DNA of 40,229 bases from the NCBI GenBank assembly GCA_030591685.1, contig JAUVAX010000004.1, forward strand, positions 1 through 40,229, given 5' to 3'. Positions 24,355 through 31,748 of this stretch are shown piece after piece. The DNA comes from Pseudobdellovibrionaceae bacterium (GTDB taxonomy: Bacteria > Bdellovibrionota > Bdellovibrionia > Bdellovibrionales > UBA1609). The notes under the pieces are model-generated. The model saw nothing but the letters and a program-made list of their open reading frames with translations. It searched no databases and was not told where the DNA came from. A program made the translations under genes and the position numbers. Every line of letters starts with the position of its first letter. The stretch's first letter is position 1.

Positions 24355-25944
24355 TTATTTAAACTCTATGGGGTAAAAGTTCTCTGTCCCCAGAGGCGAT
24401 TGTATATAACCATATACATTGCTTCTCATCGCCTTAAAAGTAATAGAGTGGGCAATGGGTACCCAAGGCAACTCCCTTTTAAAAATGACCTGAAGCTCTT
24501 TGTAAATTTTAGATCTTTGACCCACGTTAGAGACCTGCTTTGCTTTTATAATTAAAGCTGAAAATTTATTATTACACCATCTGGCTGCATTAGAGCCTGG
24601 CTCAACAGCGGCACAAGAGAGCAGAACACCTAAAAAATTATCGGGGTCACCATTGTCGCCCGTCCAACCCAACTGAACTAAATCATGCTCACCTTTATTG
24701 ATTTTAGCTAAATATGTAGGCCAATCATAAGTTACAAGGTTTACCTTTATACCCACTCTTGCTAAATCTGACTGCATGAGTTCGCCCATTTTTTTACCAT
24801 TAGGGTTGTAGGGCCTCGTTATTGGCAAAGTCCAAAGCGTTGTTTCAAAGCCCTTTGGGTAGCCGGCTTTTTTAAGCAAAGCTTTTGCTTTTTTTATATT
24901 ATACTCATACTTTCGTAAACCCGAATGATACCCCCAAATAACCGGAGGCAGTGGGCTTTCAGCAACACTCGCATAACCAAGATATATGGCCTCTATATAG
25001 GACTTTCTATTAAGGGCATGGTAAATGGCCCTTCTCACAAGTAGTTTTTTAAATGGTATTTTTTGTGTGTTAAAGGCCAAATAGCCCACATTCATACCTG
25101 GTCTTTGTAGCAACTTAATTTTTTTATGAGCCCTCATGCCCTCTAAATCAGTGGGCGACGTTTGGCCTACAAAATGACATTCACCTGTTTTTAGCTTTTG
25201 AAACCTCACGTTGGCGTCTGGGGTGATTGCAAAAACCAATTTTTTAATTTTAGATGGACCTTCAAAATAGTTTTTATGACTTTCATAGCGAACAAGGGTG
25301 TCTTTAATATACCTTTTAAAAACAAAAGGCCCCGTCCCTATAGGCTCGTTATCAATTTTGTCTTTAGAGCCGGAAGCCTCTAACTGATCGGCGTATTCTT
25401 TAGAGAGTATGCTAGCAAAATCCATGGCAAGGTTAGCAATAAAAGGGGCTTCCTTTCTAGATAAAATAAACTTAACAGTGTAGTTATCGACCTTAATTAT
25501 ATCTTTAATTATTTTGTCCATCTCCATGGACTTAAAGTATTCATAAGTCCCACCACTAACTAAATGATAAGGGTGCGCCTCATCCCGTTGACGATTAAAG
25601 GTAAATAAAACATCATCTGCATTAAACTCCCTTGAAGGGGTAAAGTCTTTTGTTTGGTGAAACTTCACCCCACGGCGCAAGTAAAAGGAGTACTCTAAAC
25701 CATCATCAGAAATATCCCAGCTTTCAGCTAAAGAGGGCTTAACCTCAGTGGTGCCGGGCTTAAAGGCGATAAGACGGTTGTAAATAGGCTGTGAGCTGGC
25801 GTTAAAAGTAGCTCCATCGGTGGCCAGTTGAGGGTTAAATATACTAGGGCTTCCCTCAGCACAAAAAACAAAGGTCCCCTTGTTTTTTGCAGGGGTGCAG
25901 GCGGCCAAAACACAAAGAGTAATAATCCCAAAAAAATACTTCAA
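24355..25944 (-). CDS. dppA: Peptide-binding lipoprotein, DppA/OppA (SBP family 5)
   Basis: It has 529 residues, the extracytoplasmic solute-binding protein that captures peptides for DppBC. The start is TTG at 25944, with AAGGAG 7 nt upstream. The N-terminus MKYFFGIITLCVLAAC is a lipoprotein signal, lipobox LAAC. Family 5 marks: FNPQLATDG, LAESWDISDDGLEYSFYLRRGVKFH, FNADDVLFTFNRQ, GTGPFVFKRY, RRAIYHALNRK, QSDLARVGIKV and the C-terminal PWVPIAHS. First gene of an apparent six-gene operon that continues into aroB. A predatory or peptide-scavenging lifestyle would fit, but this is inference. Confidence 0.94.
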   Translation of the reverse strand: MKYFFGIITLCVLAACTPAKNKGTFVFCAEGSPSIFNPQLATDGATFNASSQPIYNRLIAFKPGTTEVKPSLAESWDISDDGLEYSFYLRRGVKFHQTKDFTPSREFNADDVLFTFNRQRDEAHPYHLVSGGTYEYFKSMEMDKIIKDIIKVDNYTVKFILSRKEAPFIANLAMDFASILSKEYADQLEASGSKDKIDNEPIGTGPFVFKRYIKDTLVRYESHKNYFEGPSKIKKLVFAITPDANVRFQKLKTGECHFVGQTSPTDLEGMRAHKKIKLLQRPGMNVGYLAFNTQKIPFKKLLVRRAIYHALNRKSYIEAIYLGYASVAESPLPPVIWGYHSGLRKYEYNIKKAKALLKKAGYPKGFETTLWTLPITRPYNPNGKKMGELMQSDLARVGIKVNLVTYDWPTYLAKINKGEHDLVQLGWTGDNGDPDNFLGVLLSCAAVEPGSNAARWCNNKFSALIIKAKQVSNVGQRSKIYKELQVIFKRELPWVPIAHSITFKAMRSNVYGYIQSPLGTENFYPIEFK

Positions 25945-26067
25945 CTAACGTCTCCTTACTTAATATCTCATAATAAAACTAATCTGACATTTTTACTCGT
26001 TTTTGAGCTCAGAAACACGCTGCATATAGACGGCTAATGGAGGGCCTTAGAGCTTGAAATAGACCTG

Positions 26068-26096
26068 AGGCCTTCTCATTTTGAGACACTAGGCCT
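26068..26096. other. Bulged hairpin in the dppA / HPF-like intergenic region
   Basis: AGGCCT-TCTCA (26068-26078), loop TTT, then TGAGA (26082-26086), four unpaired bases, and AGGCCT (26091-26096). That is 11 bp with one bulge. It lies in the 281-nt gap between the divergent dppA and the HPF-like gene. No T-tract is adjacent on either strand, so it is not an obvious terminator. The remainder of the gap holds promoters and nothing else I can identify. Confidence 0.35.
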
Positions 26097-26191
26097 GGCC
26101 CCAGAGACACAGGCTAACTATCTAATACTACTAAGTAAATATATAATTTAATTAATAACTGCAACCTTTACAGGCACTCATTTAGTACACA

Positions 26192-26200
26192 TGTTAAAAT
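26192..26200 (+). promoter_or_regulatory. Extended -10 for the HPF-like gene
   Basis: TG (26192-26193) one base before TAAAAT (26195-26200). TTTACA at 26167-26172 is a possible -35, but its 22-nt spacer is too long. A strong AAAGGAGG (26213-26220) precedes the ATG at 26226. Confidence 0.4.
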
Positions 26201-26225
26201 AGGATATGTACCAAAGGAGGAGATT

Positions 26226-26573
26226 ATGAGCACAAATACAGATTCAGAAATTGTCACTTCGATCGCCTCTGACCCAGAGGTTCGAGCGTTTATCAACCAG
26301 CAGGTCCAAAAATTAAAGCCCTATTTAATACAGTCCGGGACCTGTGGGGTTAAAATTGACGTCTCAAAGGACTCCCCATCTAAGAAAATGGTCAGTTTTT
26401 ATTACACCGTAGATAACGAAGTGATCAAAGCCCAGGCCGAGCATGAGGATGTGTTTCAAGCCACCATCCAGGCTCGTAAAAATATGCAAGAGGGGTTAAA
26501 TAAGCTCATCAACTCGGTAGATGATATCGCAGCTTATACTCATCGAAAAAAACCGACAAGCAACTCACACTAA
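26226..26573 (+). CDS. HPF/RaiA-like short protein (divergent S30AE ribosome-binding fold)
   Basis: It has 115 residues. The order of elements resembles hibernation-promoting factor: a helix VRAFINQQVQKLKPYL, a strand GVKIDVSKDS, a strand MVSFYYTVDNEVIKAQAEHEDVF, then a helix TIQARKNMQEGLNKLINSV. In HPF the matching parts are the LREYV helix, the VxLxVEK strand, the HATAEHEDMYAAID segment and the final helix with DKLxRQL. The usual first beta strand (LNITGHH) is replaced by a polar N-terminus. If homologous it would bind the small ribosomal subunit in stationary phase. The best Shine-Dalgarno sequence of the window suggests high expression. The assignment rests on remembered patterns and is tentative. 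Confidence 0.5.
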   Translation: MSTNTDSEIVTSIASDPEVRAFINQQVQKLKPYLIQSGTCGVKIDVSKDSPSKKMVSFYYTVDNEVIKAQAEHEDVFQATIQARKNMQEGLNKLINSVDDIAAYTHRKKPTSNSH

Positions 26574-26669
26574 GCATAACACTTCATTGAATGCACAATT
26601 AAGAGCAAATAAATGAAGGCCGCTTGTTTTATATTGATCGGGAGCCACCTTATTTAGTTTTATTAAAAC

Positions 26670-28793
26670 TCACTTGGGCCGATTGGCCCTTGTGTTTTTT
26701 TTGTTTCTTTTTTTGGATTTAGTTTTTGATGGGCCCGATGATTTATCATGACGATTTTCGTATTTTTTTTTGTTTTTAGATTTTTTATTTCGTTTCTTTT
26801 TTGAAAAAGCAGCCTTTGGCCTTTCTTCTTCTGGCACACTGCTTTTAACTCTTCTTTTTTCACCATCTGCTAAACAGAAATCAATTTTACCTTGATCAAT
26901 ATCGCAGCGGGCAATCACTATTTTTAACTCATCACCGACTGAGTATTTCATCCCACTTTTACGGCCCACAAGCTGGAGGTTTTCCTCATCGTACTTAAGG
27001 GACTCCGAAGACAACTCCTCAATGCGAACTAAACCATCGACGTTGTACATTCTTAAAGAAACAAACACACCAAACTTAGTTACAGATGATATGATGCCAT
27101 CAAACTCTTCACCAATATGCTTTTGCATAAATCGAGCTTTTTTAATGGCATCAATAAACCGCTCGGCCTTTACTGATCGCTGCTCACAAGCGCTTAGTAC
27201 AGTACCGGCCGTTTCTAGGTCGTCTAAACTCATTTTGGCATAACCCTTTTTCGAGTACAGAACTGACTTAATAAGCCGGTGAATGATTAAATCGGGATAA
27301 CGACGTATGGGTGACGTAAAATGTGAATAATCATCAAACCCCAATCCAAAATGACCCACGTTATGTGGCGAATACTTCGCCTGACTCATAGAACGGAGGG
27401 TAAGAATATTTAAAATTGTCGCCTGAGGCTTACCCTCAAAGCTTTGAAGGGCCGAAGTGAGCCTCTTTTGCAACAGGCCCCCTCGCGGCATAAAAACACC
27501 CTGAGCTGACAGATAATTTTTTAACACCTCAATAGCAACTTCATTAGGCTCGTCATGAATTCTAAATAAGGCCGGAACATCTTTGCCCGTCAAATACTTA
27601 GCAACAGCTACGTTGGCCATTAACATCATTTCTTCAATTAATCTGTGAGCGAAGAGGCGCTCTGACTTAATAATATCTACGGGCTCACCGGCTTCATCTA
27701 ACTCTACTATAGTTTCAGGCACATTCAGCTCTAAAGAGCCGTTTTTAAAGCGATGTGCTAATAATATTTTAGATAAATCTTTAGCTAATAAAATTTTGTC
27801 TTTAACAGAGTCATGTTTTTTAACTTCATTACCATCGATAATCTCTTGGGCCTCACCGTAAGTAACCCTTGCATGGCTGTTTATAACGGCTTCAAAAAAT
27901 TCAAACCCCTGTAGGTCCCCTGTAAAACCTATATTCATTTTAGCCACAAAGGCTAATCGATCTACATTTGGTTTTAAAGAGCACAGTTCATTACTTAAAG
28001 CCTCTGGCAACATGGGAGAGACAAAATTAGGGAAATATGTACTCGTACCCCTTATATAAGCCTCTTTGTCTATGTGGCTTCCGGGCTTAACATAATGGCT
28101 CACATCTGCAATCGCCACAAAAAGTGTAAAACCAGATTTTGTTGACTCAACTAAAATAGCGTCGTCGAAATCTTTAGCCGTTTGCCCATCGATAGTAATA
28201 AAGGGCTTACTGGTTAAATCAACTCGCCCTTTTTTGTCCGACTCACTAACTGTGCTGGGCAAATCTTTGGCTTGCTTTTCGGTCTCATAGGTAAATTCAT
28301 GGGGGATATTTCGCAACACCAACACTCTCTTGTTATCGGTCTGGGGGTCTACAGCGTCGCCAATATGAGCCAGCACTTTACCGGTAAAACCCTTTTTTGA
28401 CTCAGGGTAGTTGGTGATTTCTACCTCCACCCAGTCACCCTCTGTGATTTTACCCTCCACAGAGTGCTCTACAATAAGGTCAGCACCCCAAGCTAGGGAT
28501 TCATCTCGTAAAATACTTAAATTTTCGTTGAGTCTGTAGATTCGGCCGACTATTTTTTTTGTGCCACGCTCTAAAAGTTTTTCAATACTTCCTCTAAACC
28601 GAAGCCCGCCAGGCTCAGGTGTAATGCGAACCTCAACACGGTCAAGACTCATTACAGATCTCATATGTTTTTTAGGTATATAAACATCTGGGACATGAGA
28701 ATTGTCGGGGATAAAAAAGCCAAACCCATCAGGGTGTCTTTTAATTACACCCTGTTGGATGGGGTCAAATGCCTCGGGCCTCTTATTTGCCAT
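26670..28793 (-). CDS. rnr: Ribonuclease R
   Basis: Processive 3'-to-5' exoribonuclease of the RNB family, 707 residues. The N-terminal cold-shock-like domain has KRHPDGFGFFIPD (about 19-31). The RNB catalytic region has ITIDGQTAKDFDDAILVE with the metal-binding Asp cluster, ADVSHYVKPGS, TSTYFPNFVSPMLPEALSN and SPHNVGHFGLGFDDYSHFTSPIRRYPDLIIHR. The S1 domain is near 605-660 (FDGIISSVTKFGVFVSL). The last 45 residues are a very Lys/Arg/Asn-rich tail, as in many RNase R proteins, here unusually repetitive. It follows the outer-membrane protein gene by 8 nt, so the two may share a transcript. Confidence 0.95.
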   Translation of the reverse strand: MANKRPEAFDPIQQGVIKRHPDGFGFFIPDNSHVPDVYIPKKHMRSVMSLDRVEVRITPEPGGLRFRGSIEKLLERGTKKIVGRIYRLNENLSILRDESLAWGADLIVEHSVEGKITEGDWVEVEITNYPESKKGFTGKVLAHIGDAVDPQTDNKRVLVLRNIPHEFTYETEKQAKDLPSTVSESDKKGRVDLTSKPFITIDGQTAKDFDDAILVESTKSGFTLFVAIADVSHYVKPGSHIDKEAYIRGTSTYFPNFVSPMLPEALSNELCSLKPNVDRLAFVAKMNIGFTGDLQGFEFFEAVINSHARVTYGEAQEIIDGNEVKKHDSVKDKILLAKDLSKILLAHRFKNGSLELNVPETIVELDEAGEPVDIIKSERLFAHRLIEEMMLMANVAVAKYLTGKDVPALFRIHDEPNEVAIEVLKNYLSAQGVFMPRGGLLQKRLTSALQSFEGKPQATILNILTLRSMSQAKYSPHNVGHFGLGFDDYSHFTSPIRRYPDLIIHRLIKSVLYSKKGYAKMSLDDLETAGTVLSACEQRSVKAERFIDAIKKARFMQKHIGEEFDGIISSVTKFGVFVSLRMYNVDGLVRIEELSSESLKYDEENLQLVGRKSGMKYSVGDELKIVIARCDIDQGKIDFCLADGEKRRVKSSVPEEERPKAAFSKKKRNKKSKNKKKYENRHDKSSGPSKTKSKKRNKKNTRANRPK

Positions 28794-28801
28794 TTAAACT
28801 C

Positions 28802-29509
28802 TTAGAAATAATATGTGTACCCCACCGACCCCATAATACCCGAGAGGCTAACGCCGACATCACTATTGTTGATTTCATATTCACCATTTAAAGCCGTGCC
28901 CGTATGAATGGCCGCTGGGGCCCCAGTCACTGCATCTACTGTTGTTCGTTCAATAGGTAAATACCTTAAGTTACCTTCAACTGTCATGCAGTGACTTGTG
29001 CCAGCAAAGCAAAACTCAGCCCCTAAGCCAGCAAGACTGCCCATTGCGTTACCGGAATATTCTACTTTAACAGCGGCCTCTGTAACCGTGCCATTCACAA
29101 AACCCCAACCAACGCCAGCGTTAACGAAAAACTTAAATATCTTACTCTCTAAGACATTAAACCTTAAGACTGGAAAGATAGTAAAACCTGAAACCTCGTA
29201 ATTATAAGGGTTGCTCGCCCCGTCGGACCCTGTCTCAGAAAATGAAAAGTAAGAAGGCCTTAACTGAAGCGCCACCATACTTCCTGAAAACCGATAACTC
29301 CAAAAACCCGAATACTCAAGGCCACTACTCATTTTTGAGGTTGAAATGCCTCCGACACGGGTGTTTGCATCTGAAATTAATGTGATAATGTCTGTTTGGT
29401 CCCCTGTTGAAGTGAGCCCCAAAACAACACCTATCGAAAACCCACCCTTGCCTTTTGCAAAACAAACGGGTGTAGCTATGAGTGTTAAAATTAATACTAA
29501 AGTCTTCAT
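28802..29509 (-). CDS. Outer-membrane beta-barrel protein
   Basis: It has 235 residues with signal peptide MKTLVLILTLIATPVCFAKG. The mature protein has alternating hydrophobic residues in strands separated by Gly/Ser/Asn turns (GFSIGVVLGLTS, FWSYRFSGSMVALQLRPSYF, FTIFPVLRFNVL, FKFFVNAGVGWGFVNG) and ends in YTYYF, the terminal aromatic signature recognised by the BAM complex. About 8-10 strands are expected, as in OmpA/OmpW-size barrels. AAGGGGA precedes the ATG. Ligand or role unknown. Confidence 0.75.
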   Translation of the reverse strand: MKTLVLILTLIATPVCFAKGKGGFSIGVVLGLTSTGDQTDIITLISDANTRVGGISTSKMSSGLEYSGFWSYRFSGSMVALQLRPSYFSFSETGSDGASNPYNYEVSGFTIFPVLRFNVLESKIFKFFVNAGVGWGFVNGTVTEAAVKVEYSGNAMGSLAGLGAEFCFAGTSHCMTVEGNLRYLPIERTTVDAVTGAPAAIHTGTALNGEYEINNSDVGVSLSGIMGSVGYTYYF

Positions 29510-29630
29510 TTAATCCCCTTTTATTATCTAATCATTATTACTATAATAGTCTCCCATAGAAGAAGAAATTTTCAATGAAATTATGGGGCACAGATAAATA
29601 AAACTCATTAAAGTATCTGACAAACTAAGC

Positions 29631-29636
29631 TACACT
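29631..29636 (+). promoter_or_regulatory. -10-like TACACT, 7 nt before the ATG
   Basis: TACACT ends 7 nt before the ATG at 29644. No Shine-Dalgarno sequence is present in the 7 nt between, nor within 20 nt upstream of the start. This is the same geometry as at 10656 and 17488. Confidence 0.4.
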
Positions 29637-29643
29637 CACAGTC

Positions 29644-30441
29644 ATGACTTTAAAAAAAATATTAATGGCGAGCCTAGATAGCTTTTACAACTACTACCCC
29701 CAACCAAAGCCTGACATTAATACTCTGGCCAAGGCCCAACTCATTGCACACAGGGGCAATCACCTGCAGTTTACTGAAAACACTATCGAGGCCTTTCAGT
29801 CCTGTTTAGACTCTGGTGTTTTTGGTATTGAATTTGATGTCCGCTGGACTAAAGACCACGAACCTATAGTATTGCATGACCCTACGCTCTCCAGAGTTTT
29901 CAAACGAAATGATTTTTGCCCTTCAAAAGTGACCGTTAAGGAGCTCAAAAGCAAAGAGCCCCGCATACCCACCCTTAAAGAGGTTCTTGAGCTATTTTCA
30001 AAAAAAATTCACCTCATGATCGAACTGAAAACCCCTGTGGATAACTATGCTGAGTTGAGCACTAAACAGCAACGGCTAGAGAACCTCTTACAAACCCTAA
30101 CACCCGGGGCAGACTTTCATATCATGTCTCTTGACCCTAAAAATTTTGACCTTGTGCCCTCTATACAAAAATCAGCCCTTTTAAGTATTGCCGAAACAAA
30201 TACTAAAAGTGTTCTTAAATGGACTCATGAGCTGTCTCTAGGTGGGTACACGGGCCACTATGCTTTAATCAACGAGAGCTTACTTAAAAAACTAAAGGAT
30301 TTAAATTTTAAAACTGGTACTGGATTTATAAATAGTAAAAATCTTTTATTTAGAGAACTCCATAGAGAAGTGGATTACTTGTTCTCAAATAATCCACTTC
30401 TTGTCCAAAAAATAATCCAAGAGGCTAAACAGAGCCTCTAG
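29644..30441 (+). CDS. Glycerophosphodiester phosphodiesterase (GDPD family)
   Basis: It has 265 residues and hydrolyses glycerophosphodiesters to glycerol 3-phosphate and an alcohol. The TIM-barrel active site is visible: LIAHRGNHLQFTENTIEAF (about 33-51) with the catalytic His, Glu and Asn, then GIEFDVRWTKDHEPIVLHD (about 60-78) with metal-binding Glu/Asp and the second catalytic His, and LMIELKTP near 120-127. There is no signal peptide, so it is cytoplasmic, of the UgpQ type. The natural substrate may be released phospholipid head groups. Standing alone, divergent from the outer-membrane barrel gene. Confidence 0.9.
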   Translation: MTLKKILMASLDSFYNYYPQPKPDINTLAKAQLIAHRGNHLQFTENTIEAFQSCLDSGVFGIEFDVRWTKDHEPIVLHDPTLSRVFKRNDFCPSKVTVKELKSKEPRIPTLKEVLELFSKKIHLMIELKTPVDNYAELSTKQQRLENLLQTLTPGADFHIMSLDPKNFDLVPSIQKSALLSIAETNTKSVLKWTHELSLGGYTGHYALINESLLKKLKDLNFKTGTGFINSKNLLFRELHREVDYLFSNNPLLVQKIIQEAKQSL

Positions 30442-30608
30442 AAAAAAATCTACAAAAGTCGCTTAGTTTGATAAAAGAAATGGGCAAAAGGGGTCAATAC
30501 GCCTCGTCAAAAACCTTTTGCAAACTCGACTAGGGTGATTTTTACAAAAAACGGCCATACCTAACCCTGTAAATGCTTACAAATTGAGAGCCCTTACCCC
30601 CCTAAAAC

Positions 30609-30636
30609 TTGAAATTAAATATCATACGCTTATAGT
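30609..30636 (+). promoter_or_regulatory. Sigma-70-like promoter for the 2OG-oxygenase gene
   Basis: TTGAAA (30609-30614), 16-nt spacer, TATAGT (30631-30636). The start codon follows 36 nt later with AAAGG upstream of it. Confidence 0.55.
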
Positions 30637-30672
30637 TTGTTCTCAATTATTAAATAACGAAAGGCCCCAAAA

Positions 30673-31617
30673 ATGAGCTTTAAATATGATCGAGTCCCAG
30701 AGCTGAGCCTAAACCAATATATTGAAGGTAATGACATCGATCGAGCTCATTTCTGCAAACAACTTTACGATGGCTTTCAATATTTTGGATTTATTATTCT
30801 AAAAGATCACCCCGTCTCCACCGAACTTCTTGATAAGGCCTATGAGCAAAACAAGGCCCTCTTTGACCTAGATGATCACTTAAAATTAAAATATAACGCT
30901 CAGTTTGGTGGGCAGCGGGGCTACACGCCTTTTGGTAAAGAGTCAGCAAAGGGTTGTGACTTTCCGGACCTAAAAGAGTTTTGGCACCTCGGGCGAGAGC
31001 TCACCTCAAATAGCCCCTACTTTAAAGTCACACCTCAAAACGTATGGCCCGATGAGCTCAATGAATTTAAAACTACATTTCAAACTCTGTTTACGGCACT
31101 TGAAAAAACCGGCGATATCATGCTCGAAGCTTTAACTCCTGGGCTTGATGTACCTAAAGACTATTTTCGCAACATGACTCACGAAGGAGACACTAAGCTT
31201 CGCCTTCTTCATTACCCTCCTATAGATAAAAATGCCGATCCAAATTGCGTACGAGCCGCTGCCCATGAGGACATAAACCTAATCACAGTCCTCGTTGCAG
31301 CCACGCAAACAGGCCTTGAGCTACTCGACCGCGAGGGCCAGTGGTTACCTGTTGAGACTGATAAAAATAATCTTATTGTAGATGCCGGAGATATGCTCGC
31401 CCGAATTACAAACGACGTTGTACCAGCAACAACACACAGGGTTGTTAACCCTAAAGGTGAAAACGAAAGTCGCTACTCAATGCCGTTTTTTATTCATCCT
31501 AAAACAGATGCCCCGTTGAAATGCATTCCCTCTTGCTTAGGTAAGGGCTCTAAGTACCCTGAAGTGTCTGCCGGTGACTTTTTACTCGAACGCCTTAAAG
31601 AACTGGGGCTTATGTAA
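30673..31617 (+). CDS. 2-oxoglutarate/Fe(II)-dependent oxygenase, isopenicillin N synthase family
   Basis: It has 314 residues. The N-terminal DIOX_N-type region contains LYDGFQYFGFIILKDHPVS (about 30-48). The C-terminal double-stranded helix has the iron triad: H and D in AAHEDINLITVL (about 196-207), and the distal His in TTHRVVNP (about 256-263), with the cosubstrate Arg-x-Ser in SRYSMPFF. It oxidises a small molecule, but the substrate cannot be told from sequence. Such proteins act in hydroxylation or ethylene-forming-type reactions. It stands alone and converges with valS. Confidence 0.88.
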   Translation: MSFKYDRVPELSLNQYIEGNDIDRAHFCKQLYDGFQYFGFIILKDHPVSTELLDKAYEQNKALFDLDDHLKLKYNAQFGGQRGYTPFGKESAKGCDFPDLKEFWHLGRELTSNSPYFKVTPQNVWPDELNEFKTTFQTLFTALEKTGDIMLEALTPGLDVPKDYFRNMTHEGDTKLRLLHYPPIDKNADPNCVRAAAHEDINLITVLVAATQTGLELLDREGQWLPVETDKNNLIVDAGDMLARITNDVVPATTHRVVNPKGENESRYSMPFFIHPKTDAPLKCIPSCLGKGSKYPEVSAGDFLLERLKELGLM

Positions 31618-31748
31618 AGACCTATTGGCTTTATATAAACTTTTTACTGCGTAATATTTTAAAAATCACTGCTTTGAGGGCTTGCTTTTAAAAGCTCACA
31701 AAACTGTATTTTTTTAAAAAACGCTTAGGTCAACTCCACTAACAAAAG

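Noticed and set aside
26663-26866. Lys-rich minus-strand frame of 67 codons
   Set aside because: It is a shifted reading of the repetitive basic tail of RNase R.
31684-31695. Palindrome GCTTTTAAAAGC between the 2OG-oxygenase gene and valS
   Set aside because: It has no loop, so it is a poor hairpin, and no T-tract is directly adjacent; not a convincing terminator.
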